A program made the position numbers and the translations under genes. Below the pieces are notes generated by a model. The model was given only the letters and a program-made list of their open reading frames with translations, did no database searches and was not told where the DNA came from. Shown here one piece after another: positions 24,282-35,687 of a DNA stretch of 64,000 bases. Within the stretch, counting starts at the first letter, position 1; the number at the start of each line of letters is the position of its first letter. Origin of the DNA: Kalaharituber pfeilii (lineage: Eukaryota > Ascomycota > Pezizomycetes > Pezizales > Pezizaceae); the NCBI GenBank assembly GCA_015179045.1, contig WHUZ01000026.1:124001-188000 (forward strand), written 5' to 3'.

Positions 24282-26293
24282 ATGTCTCGCGGTGTTCGGG
24301 GACCGTAAGTTGTCCATTTCCGGAAAAACTGAAGCTTCCCTCGGCTAACTGTATCATTAGAAACTCTGCCCTGACTGAGTTCCTTCGGGTTTGTTCCCTC
24401 GGGCTCTCGTGCGTTTGAGCAGACCACTGATGCCATTGATTGCAGTCCCGAGGCATCGATGCTGCCGAAATTCAGGCGCGTCACATCCGCAGGCAGAGGG
24501 AAGCTGTGGCCGCAGCGGCAGAATCCGCGGCAACGGCGACAACAGCTTCAGCATCTACAGCGGCAGAGGTTACCGAGGAGCCAAGAGTTACAACAAGATC
24601 CACCCAAAGGAGAATTGTCACAGAACCACCGGTAGAAGCAGAAGCTTCAAAGTCAAAGAGGACTCAGAAAAAACGCAAGAAGCCTCATTTAGATGATGAA
24701 GATGGAGACGCAGATTTCAATCCCTATATAAAATCTGTGCCTCTTCCTGGCCAGATTTCATTCTGCGAGATTTGCAATTGCCGATTCACCGTAACCCCAT
24801 ATTCAAAAGCTGGGCCTGGAGGCGAAGGTCTGTTGTGTACACCATGTGGAAAGAAAACGGCATCAGAAGACAAAGAAGCAACCAAAAAGAAGTTCACCGC
24901 CAAAAAGCATCGGAAACAAACAATGAAATCCCTTCTCGACGGGGAGTCAATGGGTGTAAAGAGTCTTCGAGATCTGGCTATAGATGTTGGTATTCTAGGC
25001 GTGTTTCTCTTTCGATAAATCTTACTAATTAAGTCAGGTGATAGCTCGACATATTGATGAAGTAGGGCAAGTAATGGATTGCCTACAACTTGGACGAAGG
25101 GATGTGGACAGGATCTGCCAAATAATTTCGCGCAATCGAGCTCTGAACGATCATACACTCAAACTCTTCTTAGACCCTGGGATTACACGCTTGAATCTCT
25201 ATGATTGCTCTAGTATGTTATCCCATTTGGCATTGCTATTGTTCTTTTATTGATAAATCGTAATAGAAATCAGCACAAATGAATTAAGAACCATTGCAGC
25301 TATTCTTCCTACTTTACGGTATCTTATGCTTCGATTTTGTGGTTCCATGACAAACGATGTTTTCTCATATTATACCAGTCAGCTTAAGAATCTTCGTGGC
25401 CTGGAACTTGGTGGACCATTTTTAGTCACAAAAGATTGTTATATCGACTTCTTCCAAACTCGTGGCGCACAGTTAGAGGAGTTTACTATATCAGACACAT
25501 TTCGATTCGATGCAGAAGTTGTCTCCGCCCTTGTCGACAATTGCCCTAACCTGAAAGAACTACGGCTCAAGCAAATTATCAGACTTGATAATGAATCAGT
25601 CAGGTTGCTCGCAGGGCTGTCGAGTTTGAAGATTCTAGAAATTTCAGACCCTGGAGGCGAGATAGAAGATGATGCCGTGATTGACCTTTTGAACTCCCTT
25701 GGTTCAGGTCTCAAAGAACTTGATCTCAGTGGCTGTGCCTTACTCACGGATAAAGTCGTCCTGGCTATAAAACAATGCTGCCCACGATTGGTATCTCTAT
25801 CATTGATGGAAGCTGAAGAAGTTACCGATGAAGGTATTGCAGAGCTATTTAGATACTGGGATATAAATCCTGGCCTGCAATCAATCAACCTGTCAAGGAT
25901 CCGCAAATTGAATCAATTCGGAATCGAGGCACTGCTTCAGCATTCAGGGAACACTGTGGAAATATTAAATCTCAACAGCTGCCCCTTAAAGCCTGAGATT
26001 TGGGATTCTTGGGGAAAGATTGGAATGAAGTTGGATAGATTGAGGAGCTTGGATATTGGCTTTGTAAGATCCGTTGACGATATGGTGGTAGAAAGACTTT
26101 GCGAAGTCTGTCCGAATCTAGGCGAATTGAAGGTACCTATTATCCCATTGAGCAAGGTTACCAGTCCACAATGATGCTGATGTAGACACAATTACAGGTC
26201 TGGGGAAACAATCACATAACTGAAGCTGTCAAAGTACCTCCGAATATCCGATTAATTGGACGTGAGGCCGATCTTCATTACATACATGTATGA
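24282..26293 (+). CDS. RAD7: DNA repair protein Rad7 (leucine-rich repeat)
   Basis: LRR partner of Rad16 in global-genome repair; in yeast also the substrate-side subunit of an elongin-cullin type ubiquitin ligase. Six exons: 24282-24304, 24361-24388, 24446-24985, 25038-25212, 25267-26132, 26198-26293; 575 codons plus stop, phases consistent. The N-terminus MSRGVRGPNSALTEFLRSRG matches the family and is assembled from two tiny exons (23 and 28 nt). A basic/Ala-rich linker follows, then a four-Cys finger CEIC...CTPCGKK at about residues 124-152. From about residue 200 come LRRs (LNLYDCS, LRYLMLRFCG, LKELDLSGCALLTD, VSLSLMEAEEVTD). Introns 2 and 3 have GTTTGT and GTTGGT donors, weaker than average. 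The last exon ends the protein about 31 residues after the LRRs. Confidence 0.95.
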
Positions 26294-28730
26294 TTACTAG
26301 CATTTACGTCCTCGAATAATACTACAAAGTAGCTACCAACTCCCTTAGCATTGTTTGTAGCTTGCAACATTCTGTTTTGTTATACCTACAACCCCGTATA
26401 TCCGCATGTTTAAGCCCTGTGTCCCAACAGCTGCTTGTTTCTTAGAAGGTAAACTTCCTCTTGCATTGGAATTCACGCCCAACTAAGCCAGGCATTCCCC
26501 ACCGACCATATTACAGACCTGGTCCTTCTGAAGCCCATATACCCACATGTTTAAGCCCCCGTGTCCGTACAAGATAAATCCCATGTGCCCACTGAATTTT
26601 GGCACAACGCTGCCAGCAAGTACGCACCCGTAGTTTTTTTATTTTATTTTATTTTATTTTATTTTTATTTTATTTTATTTTTATTTTTATTTTTATTTTT
26701 TTTTGCGAGGTAATACAATTTCTCGCTTTAGATTTAGTGAGGAGGAGGTGGACTTGTGATTTTCGAACTGACCTATAGCTATGGTCTCTAGTGATGGAGG
26801 TAACAACAAGCGTCATGGATAAGGTATAGAATCAAGTGCCCCAGTTCGATTGTGAGTTGGGGGAGGAGGGTTGTCCAGCATCTTTTCTAGGATATTAGAA
26901 GGACTGTAATGCTCCGGTTCCATATGATCAACAACCTGTTGTCAATTTTTGATTCCTTTATTTCTAATTTCTTAACTTTTATCTATGGCAAGATAGTCTG
27001 GTTGATGGTTCACCGGCTGCTTCGGAGTCTTTACCGAGGAGCGAAGTTCAATAACCATCAAATGAGTCAAGTTAAATGAAGCTAATATTTCCACGTTCTC
27101 TTTGCATCTGTAATGTCTTTTACCTGAATATATTCCTCTACCTATTTTACCTAGCGATACTTTTGCATAGCCATCCTTTTTAGGATCTTCAGCCGATATC
27201 CAAGACTTGAGGATATCTGCTCAACGCAAATTAGCCACAAACACCTGTTCTTCTCTATACATTTGTCCTACCAATTGTACCTAACTAGCCCGTTGGGAAC
27301 CAGTAAACAAATATATCTCTATGAGGGGGCCCTCCTTATCCATCATATATTCACTGCAGAGTACTACTAGAGCTCTAACTGCATAAGACCTCTAGTAGGA
27401 TGGTAGTTCTCGTTCTATTATGCCTAATCACCTTCAACACAAAGCCAGTTAGAGTTGCGGTTGTTGCAGTGATATCACCGTGAGTAATATAGCACTGATC
27501 AAAAAGATGAGCTCAAGTGACATATCCTGTATCACCCTAGTTGTATTTGATTTGTTATCTAATAATAATGGATCAGTGAAACTTCCAGATTTGTGTAACT
27601 TACAATATTTTAATTTAGAAGGACCAATCCTTGTAATATTTCTCTAAATGCTACAGGGGCTAGCTTAAATGTGCGGGTGGGATCTGGCATTTCAATCGCT
27701 TAGTTCTGGTTGGTCCTCGACGGTTTGGAGGCGCCTGCTATCAAGTTATCTACGTTTCTTGACATCTGGTGCTCCATATATCATATTGCAATGGCAGAAA
27801 CTGTGGAATGCTGTTGAGCTTGATCACTTTAAACACGCGATCCTGATGTGCCAACCAGACTAGTTCCCTACTTGAAAGCAAATCTCCTCGAACGAATTGT
27901 GAGGAAGACGGGAATAAGAAGTAACAATCAATGGCTACTAGTGTTGCAATATAACCATGCCCCGGGACAGTAAAGCTAAATGGTACATGGTTCAGAACTT
28001 GGGACAGGGCTGGTGCTATAATGGCTAGTTTTTATCTACAAGACATCATGGTCTGCCGTGATCATGCTGTATGTGTTGAAGCTGTGTAATTGTTGATGCA
28101 ATTACGGTTCTTATATACTCTAGGTAGAGTACATAAATGTGCACTTATGTTGGTAGATGTCTGTGGCATTCTGATAATGTACTATACAGCTGCGCCTGTA
28201 TCGCATTCCAGGATAAATAATGAATCGGAAATCAACGGTAAATCCATTTGAGAAGCATTTGCTGTGATTGGCTTGATTTCTTGATCACAAGGTATGTTGG
28301 GAAGCAGAACATGTCCCTCGAGGCATTGCCCGGATCCGCTTGCACTTAGGGTCCTAGTGGTGCGCCTGTCGCATAGAGCTGCAGTTAAATACCTAGCTTG
28401 GACGGGCACTTTTTTCCATTAAATAGCATAAAAAAGTTAGAAGCTGAGGCTCAATAAATTTGATGGCGATTACTTATACCCATCAGTTGCCCACCCAAGT
28501 CAGATGCTGCGATAAGTAGCTAAATACATAGAAGGCAAATCAAAGCACAGGCTGTACGTTCTGACGCGGAGGCGCCGTCATTGTCTCGGAATTGAATTTG
28601 TTCTCTTTCTTCGCTCACAACCCTCCACTTCTTCATCTCCTTGAACTTTATTCTGCGCCCAATTTGTACCTCCCCACAGGACACAAAAAACATTATCTTA
28701 TAGCACCCTCGGTCAGACTTTGCCTCCACA
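26294..28730. other. Intergenic, probably containing a decayed element
   Basis: 2.4 kb between RAD7 and CAR2. A short imperfect direct repeat around GCATGTTTAAGCCC occurs near 26400 and 26550, followed by the (TTTTA)n tract. On the minus strand, 27000-27450 gives broken retroelement-like fragments interrupted by stops. I could not assign a family. The last few hundred bases should hold the CAR2 promoter. Confidence 0.4.
26633..26704 (+). repeat. (TTTTA)n microsatellite
   Basis: About 70 bp of TTTTA/TTTTTA units. A shorter tract of the same motif lies upstream of RAD16 near 21798-21825. Confidence 0.95.
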
Positions 28731-30545
28731 ATGTCAGCTACACAGTCCGCATCTGCGCCCCATATGAGTATCCATGCGCAATCAACCGAACTGGCGCTGA
28801 GGTACGAGCATGATTATGCAGCTCATAATTACCACCCTCTGCCTGTCGTCTTCGCAAAAGCAGAAGGAGCAAGAGTGTGGGACCCTGAGGTGCGTGAGAT
28901 ATTAATTTCTTTTTCCTGTGTTCTAGAATTTCGGCGCATGCCCTAGCACCGGCTGTCATCTCCATGCCAGGTTGCTGGGCCGTCTGTGCATTGACCACGT
29001 GAAGCTGCAGAGCTGCGATGTGCATGGGTTGGGAATGTAGTAGACTAACGTTTCTCACTGTGCTGCAATGGAGGGGTAGTCGCCATGCCGTCCTCCAGTG
29101 CAACTTATGAAACACTTGAAACACAATAGGGAAATGAGTATCTCGATTTTTTGAGTGCATACTCAGCTGTTAATCAGGGCCATTGCCATCCAAAGATTGT
29201 TGAAGCGCTGATAGCCCAGGCGCAGCGGCTTACCCTGAGCTCACGGGCATTCTACAATGACGTCTTTCCCATCTTCTCGAAGTTCATCACAGAAGTGAGA
29301 TACTATTTTGGAGACCGCTTACAAGATGAATGTTCTAATTTGAATTTTAGTACTTCAAATATGACATGGTTCTGCCCATGAACACTGGCGCGGAGGCTGT
29401 CGAAACTGGATTGAAATTGGCAAGAAAATGGGGATACAAAGTAAAGGGTATCCCGGAAAATGAAGCTATAACCCTTGCTGTAACTAATAACTTCCATGGG
29501 CGCACGGTAAGCATCACCCAGACAGCCTATACTTCATTAGCTAAGCATTCCTGCAGTTTGGGGCTATCTCCTTATCCACCGATCCAGAATCGAGAGAAAA
29601 TTATGGACCATACCTACCCAATATCGGTGCCCAAATCCCAGGAACAAAAAAACCAATCAGGTTCAATCAAGTAGGAGACTTGGAGGAAGCACTGAACATC
29701 TATGGTGATAAAGTTTGTGCCTTCTTGGTCGAACCAATTCAAGGAGAGGCGGGTATTGTTGTTCCTGATGACGACTATTTACCCAAAGTCCATGCACTCT
29801 GCAAGAAGCACAAGGTTCTATTAATTTGTGATGAAATTCAAACTGGTACTTGGCTCGATTTCAATCCAGCTACTGGCCAGTTAAATTCTAACATCATTAA
29901 TAGGTATCGCAAGGACTGGGAAGCTCCTTTGCAGTGAGCATTCTGGGGTTCGTCCTGACATTGTCCTCCTTGGGAAAGCCATTTCTGGTGGTGTATACCC
30001 TGTGTCAGCTGTTCTTGCAGATAAAGAAATCATGCTATGCATTGAGCCTGGCACGCATGGCTCCACATATGGTGGAAATCCACTCGGATGTGCTGTGGCA
30101 ATTGCTGCATTGGAGGTTGTCCGCGACGAAAACCTCACTGAGAATGCTGAGGTCCTCGGGCAAAGATTCAGAGAAGGTCTGAACTCTATCAAGAGTGATG
30201 CAATCAAACTTGTGAGAGGTAAGGGGCTTTTGAATGCTGTGGTAGTGGACGAGTCGAGATTAAATGGACATACTGCATGGGAATTGTGCCTCCTTTTGAA
30301 AACGAAGGGTATTTTGGTAAGTACATTGATCGGATTTGGTGTCCATATGCCCTCTACTCATAAAGCTTGTCTAGGCGAAACCCACACATCAAAATATAAT
30401 TCGCCTTGCCCCGCCATTGGTCATTACCGAAACACAAATTGACCATGCCGTTGAAGCATTTAGACAGGCAATTTCTGAGCTTCCAGGCATGGAGCCCAGT
30501 GAGGTCACTGATGGAAATAAGACTCATGTGAGCATCGAGAACTAA
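28731..30545 (+). CDS. CAR2: Ornithine aminotransferase
   Basis: PLP-dependent transfer of the delta-amino group of L-ornithine to 2-oxoglutarate, giving glutamate semialdehyde; arginine catabolism, cytosolic in fungi. Six exons: 28731-28889, 29130-29294, 29351-29506, 29557-29845, 29904-30316, 30375-30545; 450 codons plus stop, normal length. Motifs: [78 protein letters not shown] and the PLP lysine in [13 protein letters not shown]. No mitochondrial targeting sequence is apparent. The first intron (240 bp) is three to four times the usual length here. The gene is followed after 499 bp by transposon copy B. Confidence 0.97.
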
Positions 30546-31044
30546 CCATAGCTCTCAATGCAAACATTGCTGGTGGTGGTTTTACATTTCTTGAATCACA
30601 TTGAGATACTTTGTCTGGCTGTATTCCACAGCTTTTGCCATGCTTGCATATTTGGGATAACGGTTTACTGCATTAATCACGGTGTTACAATACTCTTCTT
30701 TTCCCCAGTTCTATGAATGTTCATTCATGATTTTACATGGGGAGAATGTGAAGGGTTGTTTTATTGGGGTTAAACAGGAACAGGGTCTTGTTTTGTTTTG
30801 TTTTACTTTTAAAATAACCTCAGTTGAGATGTTTATTATGAAATGGTATCGCTTTTGAGATTGTATTACAGCGTATGAGCAACGTAATGTACCGTGCAAA
30901 CTCGGGTCTTTAAGCTCGGTTCTTCTTATATTATGCAACATATTTGGAACATTAACGAGCCTTGTGAATTTTTCCTGAAGCAAGATACTTTGTAAACATA
31001 GCTCGAATATTACACTCAGAAAAGTGATACTCGTGTTCAAGCTA

Positions 31045-31568
31045 CCGTATTCACTCACTTAAGAGGTAAAACACAAACGCGCGCTAGTGTGGTCTTGACA
31101 GAACTTCAGGCGCTATTAATCGCACTAGCGCGCTCTTTGGTACAATATTGGTATTACTAAGTACGGGAATGCAATAATCTCCAGTTGTCTCATATCAAGA
31201 CCCTCTGGCTGCTAAAATCTCCAGCTTCTCCATTATCTCTACTCTGTAACGGAGGTGCTAAACGCAGAGAATTACCACCCGCCAGGCCAAAAGACAGTTG
31301 ACTAGTGATGCTCGCTAGTCTTCTGTTGTGCGACTGCGACACATTGTGCATTGCATTTTTCGCATTTTTTGCGTCTTCCACCCAGTGACCCCATATATCA
31401 TTACTCGTATACTACCCTTTGGGCTATGGCAAGACTAACTACAAAATAAAGGAATAAAGATACACAGTAAAATAGCATACCATGCTCTGTTCTTGTGCCC
31501 AGACTCTCTTATTTGCCAAGAGAGTCCAGGCACGAGAACAACCATGCTCCACTTCTGCCACAGTAAGG

Positions 31569-31604
<36 letters not shown>

Positions 31605-32446
31605 CATTACTCACATGCCGCCCTTTGGGCTATGGTGAGATTAAGTATGAGTACATGAGGAAGTAAAAGAAATAACAAAGGCGAAGAAGGAAAGAAATAA
31701 CCAAGTGATGTCAATGAATCCAACAGGCCCAGAATGTCACGGTCCAGGCCGGTCCAGGCCATTTAGGCCAGTCCAGACTATTCAGGCCGGTCCAGATCAT
31801 TCAGGCCAGGCCAGGCCATTCAGGCAGGTTTAAGCTAATTAAACGAATCCCTCCACAGTTAGCATATTCAGGTGAATTAAGGCCAGCGTTTACCAGATTG
31901 TTTGAGTTTTTAAATGAGTAGAATCTTCCATATATCTAGAATTTTAAACAGCAGCGGTCTACGACTTTAGTCAAGTATGTATCACATACCTAAATCCTCG
32001 CCATAGCCCACAGGGTGGCACGCGAGTAATAATATATAAAAAAAAAAGTATGTATCACACTTGATATTTAAGTATATATACTAACAAATATTTTAGAAAT
32101 GACGTACCTTCCCCCAGGCCATTTCTGGCTCCATAATCTGCACTCTCCCCATATGTGTTTAGTTGATTCTTCTTTCTCCCCGCACCATCGGTCAGTAAGG
32201 AAAAGCTCTTCCCTATAATATATAATATCTCCTACTCTTCAGCACCAAATTAATTACCCTGATCCAGTCTCCTACTTCAGCACTCAGATCCTTCATAATA
32301 TCAGTCTCCGTGGTGTTGAGGTTAGCATCACGGGAATTCGGGTATCATCACGTGCACCTGCTTAATACACGCGCACTGGCGCTAAAAGGTTTGCAAGACC
32401 GCCATAGCGCGCGTTTGTGTTTTACCTCTTAAGTGGGTGAATACGG
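31045..32446. mobile_element. Non-autonomous TIR transposon, copy B (about 1.40 kb)
   Basis: Second copy of the family seen at 21875-23344. Inverted ends of about 53 bp: the left begins CCGTATTCACTCACTTAAG and the right, inverted, CCGTATTCACCCACTTAAG. It is flanked directly by TA on both sides, the target duplication of Tc1/mariner-type elements. The two copies are collinear except for a replaced block (about 22004-22196 in A against about 31175-31300 in B). No transposase is coded. The right end lies 350 bp before the SGF73 start codon. Confidence 0.93.
31488..31540. repeat. Hairpin inside transposon copy B
   Basis: TGTTCTTGTGCCCAGACTCT pairs with AGAGTCCAGGCACGAGAACA across a loop of about 13 nt. 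It is the same structure as in copy A with compensating and non-compensating transitions. Confidence 0.85.
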
Positions 32447-32796
32447 TATTTGAGTTCGGTGTCAAGCGTCGAGTCACGTGCTATTGAAACCATACTTGTT
32501 CTGAGCCTCACAACTACATCGCAACCTCGAGCTTACCCGACGCGCAGCTTTAAAACCGACCGAGCATCACACCCACTCTCAGAAGCCCGAGACCCGATAT
32601 TTGCTGTGCTTAGTTTTCTTATACCTGTTCTACTCCATCTACTTGAGAAATATTGCATTGATCTTGGACCATTGTCACTGTCATCTGTTCTCGGTGATTC
32701 ACGTGCTTCACATCAGCACGTTCCCCTTTGAACCCCCCTCTGTCTACCACCCCACCTCCAAGTCAACTTCCCCTCCGAAAACCGTCCAGCTAAAAC

Positions 32797-33159
32797 ATGC
32801 CGACAAATGGTACCTCATCCTCACCAGTCGCCCCGAAAACCTCGAGGCCCCCCAAGCCCCCCAAACCCTCCAAGGCCAAATCATCACTCACTCACACTTC
32901 AGCATTACAATCCGCAGGCACGGATCCGCCACCTTCTTCGGCAGCATCATCAACGACGACGACGGCGGCGGCAAAAGGCCGGAACAAGAGAACCGCAGAT
33001 GTGATGAGCTTATTTAACGATAGGGAATTATCCGGGAATACAATAAAATTGAAGCCGCCGCCAGCAAGGAAAAGACCACGACAGGCAAATCAGGGGAATT
33101 GGAAGGAAAGGGCGGAGGAATTGGAGAAGCAGGGTACAGAAAACAGTTTTCCACCTATT

Positions 33160-33195
<36 letters not shown>

Positions 33196-34776
33196 AGCGT
33201 GGGGTTGAGCAAAGAGGCGGGGATTGAGAAAGGGTGTTAGATGGTGGATGCAAATTCCGGCAAGAAAGCAATGAAATATTCCAGCGCATATTTAACATTG
33301 CCGGAGGATTATACAGAGGCTGATATTTTGATTTACTTTTTCTCCAGACGATGGATACGTTAAGGCCTTACAGCAGGCGCAAGCGAATGGGAACAGTGCC
33401 GTGGGAGGAAAAAGTCCCGGGCCGATAGTCACACAACTCGACGAAAAGGACCTGGCTACCCTGGCGAATGGCCGGCCTGCAAACGACGATCCAGACCATG
33501 TTATCTGCAAAGTATGCAAGAAGCCAGTTATAAAGTCGGCGGCGGTGCAGCATGTCAAGGCTTGCAAGCAGGAGTTGAAAGAACGCAAGAAGAATAATAA
33601 AGCTATGAATAAGGCTGCGAAGGAGGCGGCTGCTGCGGCTGCACTGGCAGCGTCGCAAGGGGAAACGAAGCCTTCAGTTGAGGTTAAAGAGGAGGTTGCG
33701 GATGCTATGAACGGAGCGCCGACTGGAGGAAAAAGCGTGCCCGGGGTGGATGCAGATGGTGCCGATAGCAAAGGCGGATCTGGTGTAAAGAAGAAAGGCG
33801 CAAAGAAGATGGCAGCCAAAAAAGCGACTGGGGAGCCAAAGAAGACAAAGAAGCAAAAGGCTCTAGAAGGTACATCGCATCCTTGCATGCATATATTCCC
33901 ACACCACAAATCACATGCGGGAATGTTTGCTGGAGACTGACGATCCTAATTTCGCATGATATACAGAAAAATTGTCAAAGGAGCCCAAACCCAAGAAGAA
34001 GAAAGAGAAACCTGCAAAGCCAGAACCGAAACCGAAGGCCCCGGTGGACGTGGAGAAGCAATGCGGCGTCCCTCTCCCTAGCGGATTGCTTTGTGCAAGG
34101 TCCTTGACGTGCAAGTCGCACAGCATGGGTGCTAAGCGTGCAGTTCTTGGTCGTTCGCAGCCATACGATGTGTTGCTGGCAGCATATCAAAGAAAGAATC
34201 AGGCGAAGCAGCAGAGTGAGATTCCCAATATTAATTACCTTCATTCTCCTACAACGAAAATATTGCTCACTGAATCTCACGTTCTCATGTATAGAGGCTG
34301 CAATCAACGCCTCTGGCCCCCACCCCGAAGAAGCCGATGGTCCCCTCGGCCCCGTCGACTCCGACGAAGAAACCGAGCTCGTCATGTCAGCTGTGGGCCG
34401 CGTGTGTCCACTCCCACTCGTTACACAGCCACTTGTTCCGGTCCGGAAAAAGTATCAGTACCTTCGCATGCGGGATATGCTTGCCAGCGCGTTACGACCG
34501 CCTGGGTCTTTGCCCCCAACAGGTCTGTTTGGGAGTGCAAGTGGTGGAAGTGTAGATCTGGGGAACCCGAATAGCGCGTTGGGGGATGTTAGGGGAATCA
34601 TGGAAGGAGTGCAGCCTGGTACGGTACAGGCGGATGGGGATGTGGTCATGGGGGGAATGGGGGTGGGGATTGGAATGGGGGGTCAGCCGATGATCAGAGG
34701 CGGTGGCGGCTCGAGTAGGGGAGGATTGTTTTCGGGGATGGGGAGCGGGCAGAGGAATCAGTCTGTAGCTGCGTAG
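32797..34776 (+). CDS. SGF73: SAGA complex subunit Sgf73 (ataxin-7-like)
   Basis: Anchors the deubiquitinase module to SAGA and helps remove ubiquitin from histone H2B. Four exons: 32797-33133, 33348-33869, 33967-34215, 34295-34776; 529 codons plus stop. An N-terminal Ser/Pro/Thr-rich region leads to a C2HC finger [20 protein letters not shown] (about 167-187), which in yeast contacts the Ubp8 module. A Lys-rich segment is followed by the SCA7 domain (about 315-365: [36 protein letters not shown]). A Gly/Met-rich C-terminal tail ends the protein. Intron 1 (214 bp) contains a 32-nt T run. Transposon copy B sits upstream, so the promoter may be short or borrowed. Confidence 0.95.
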
Positions 34777-35687
34777 GGGCAGTATACCAAGAGACGGGTC
34801 TGATGACTTCGGGTTAGGTAATGAGATGGGCAAAAGGAGGTTTATGGATGGGGCATCGTGGATTTACTGGTGGATTTCGGTGTTAAGTCTGCATCGACCA
34901 GTGGTGGTTATGGTGTATACACGTGATACCAGGAAGTACACAGAGCATACACCCATCGCATCATATTACCGCATACATGTACAATCACACAATTGTCCCC
35001 CACTTTCCCCTCCCCTTGCTCAGTTCATGCTTATGTTTTCATTTCTGCTTTTTTTGCTTTGTTTTTTCCGCTTTTTCTCTTTGGGTTCGGCGTTTTGGGG
35101 AAATTGAAAGTTTTTGCGTTTGATTTTTGCTTGAATCTGATTGTGATTTTTTGTGTATACATGTGCTTTTCTTTTTTTTTAAAGGAAATGGGTAAAGACG
35201 TTTTGATTTTCTCGCCTATTTTTGTGAAAGAGAAAGGAAAAAAATAAAGAAACGGATCATATTTTTTGGTCTACCTGTATTCTAAGGTTTACGAAAAAGT
35301 AGAAAGAAAACGGGCACGAAGGGAGGTGTGGGATGGTTTCATGAACTCGGCACAAGCTGGCTAGTTGAGACTACAGACAAGCAGTTGCTGAATCTTGCTC
35401 CAAAAATAGCGGATACTTCTTCCGTTCCATACTTTTTCATACAAAATAGTTGCATTGCAGAAACGTACCATTTTAGAGCGCCGCAAGTTGGGCGTCTTCG
35501 CGGCCGCCTAGACTCTAAACGTTATTACCCTCAATCCAAGATCATTAAAAAGAACATACAATGTATAGAGTCAAAACAAACAATAGAACATAAAAACACC
35601 GCATATAGCCCCGATGAGATAACATGCTGCCCTTCTACTGAATCTTATCCCTACCCGCACCCTCTAATACACGACTCTCTTTCTCAC
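34777..35687. terminator. Convergent 3' region of SGF73 and POL31
   Basis: About 910 bp into which both genes terminate. T-rich around 35020-35200, with AATAAA-like AAATAAAG near 35240. No ORF of merit. Confidence 0.45.
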
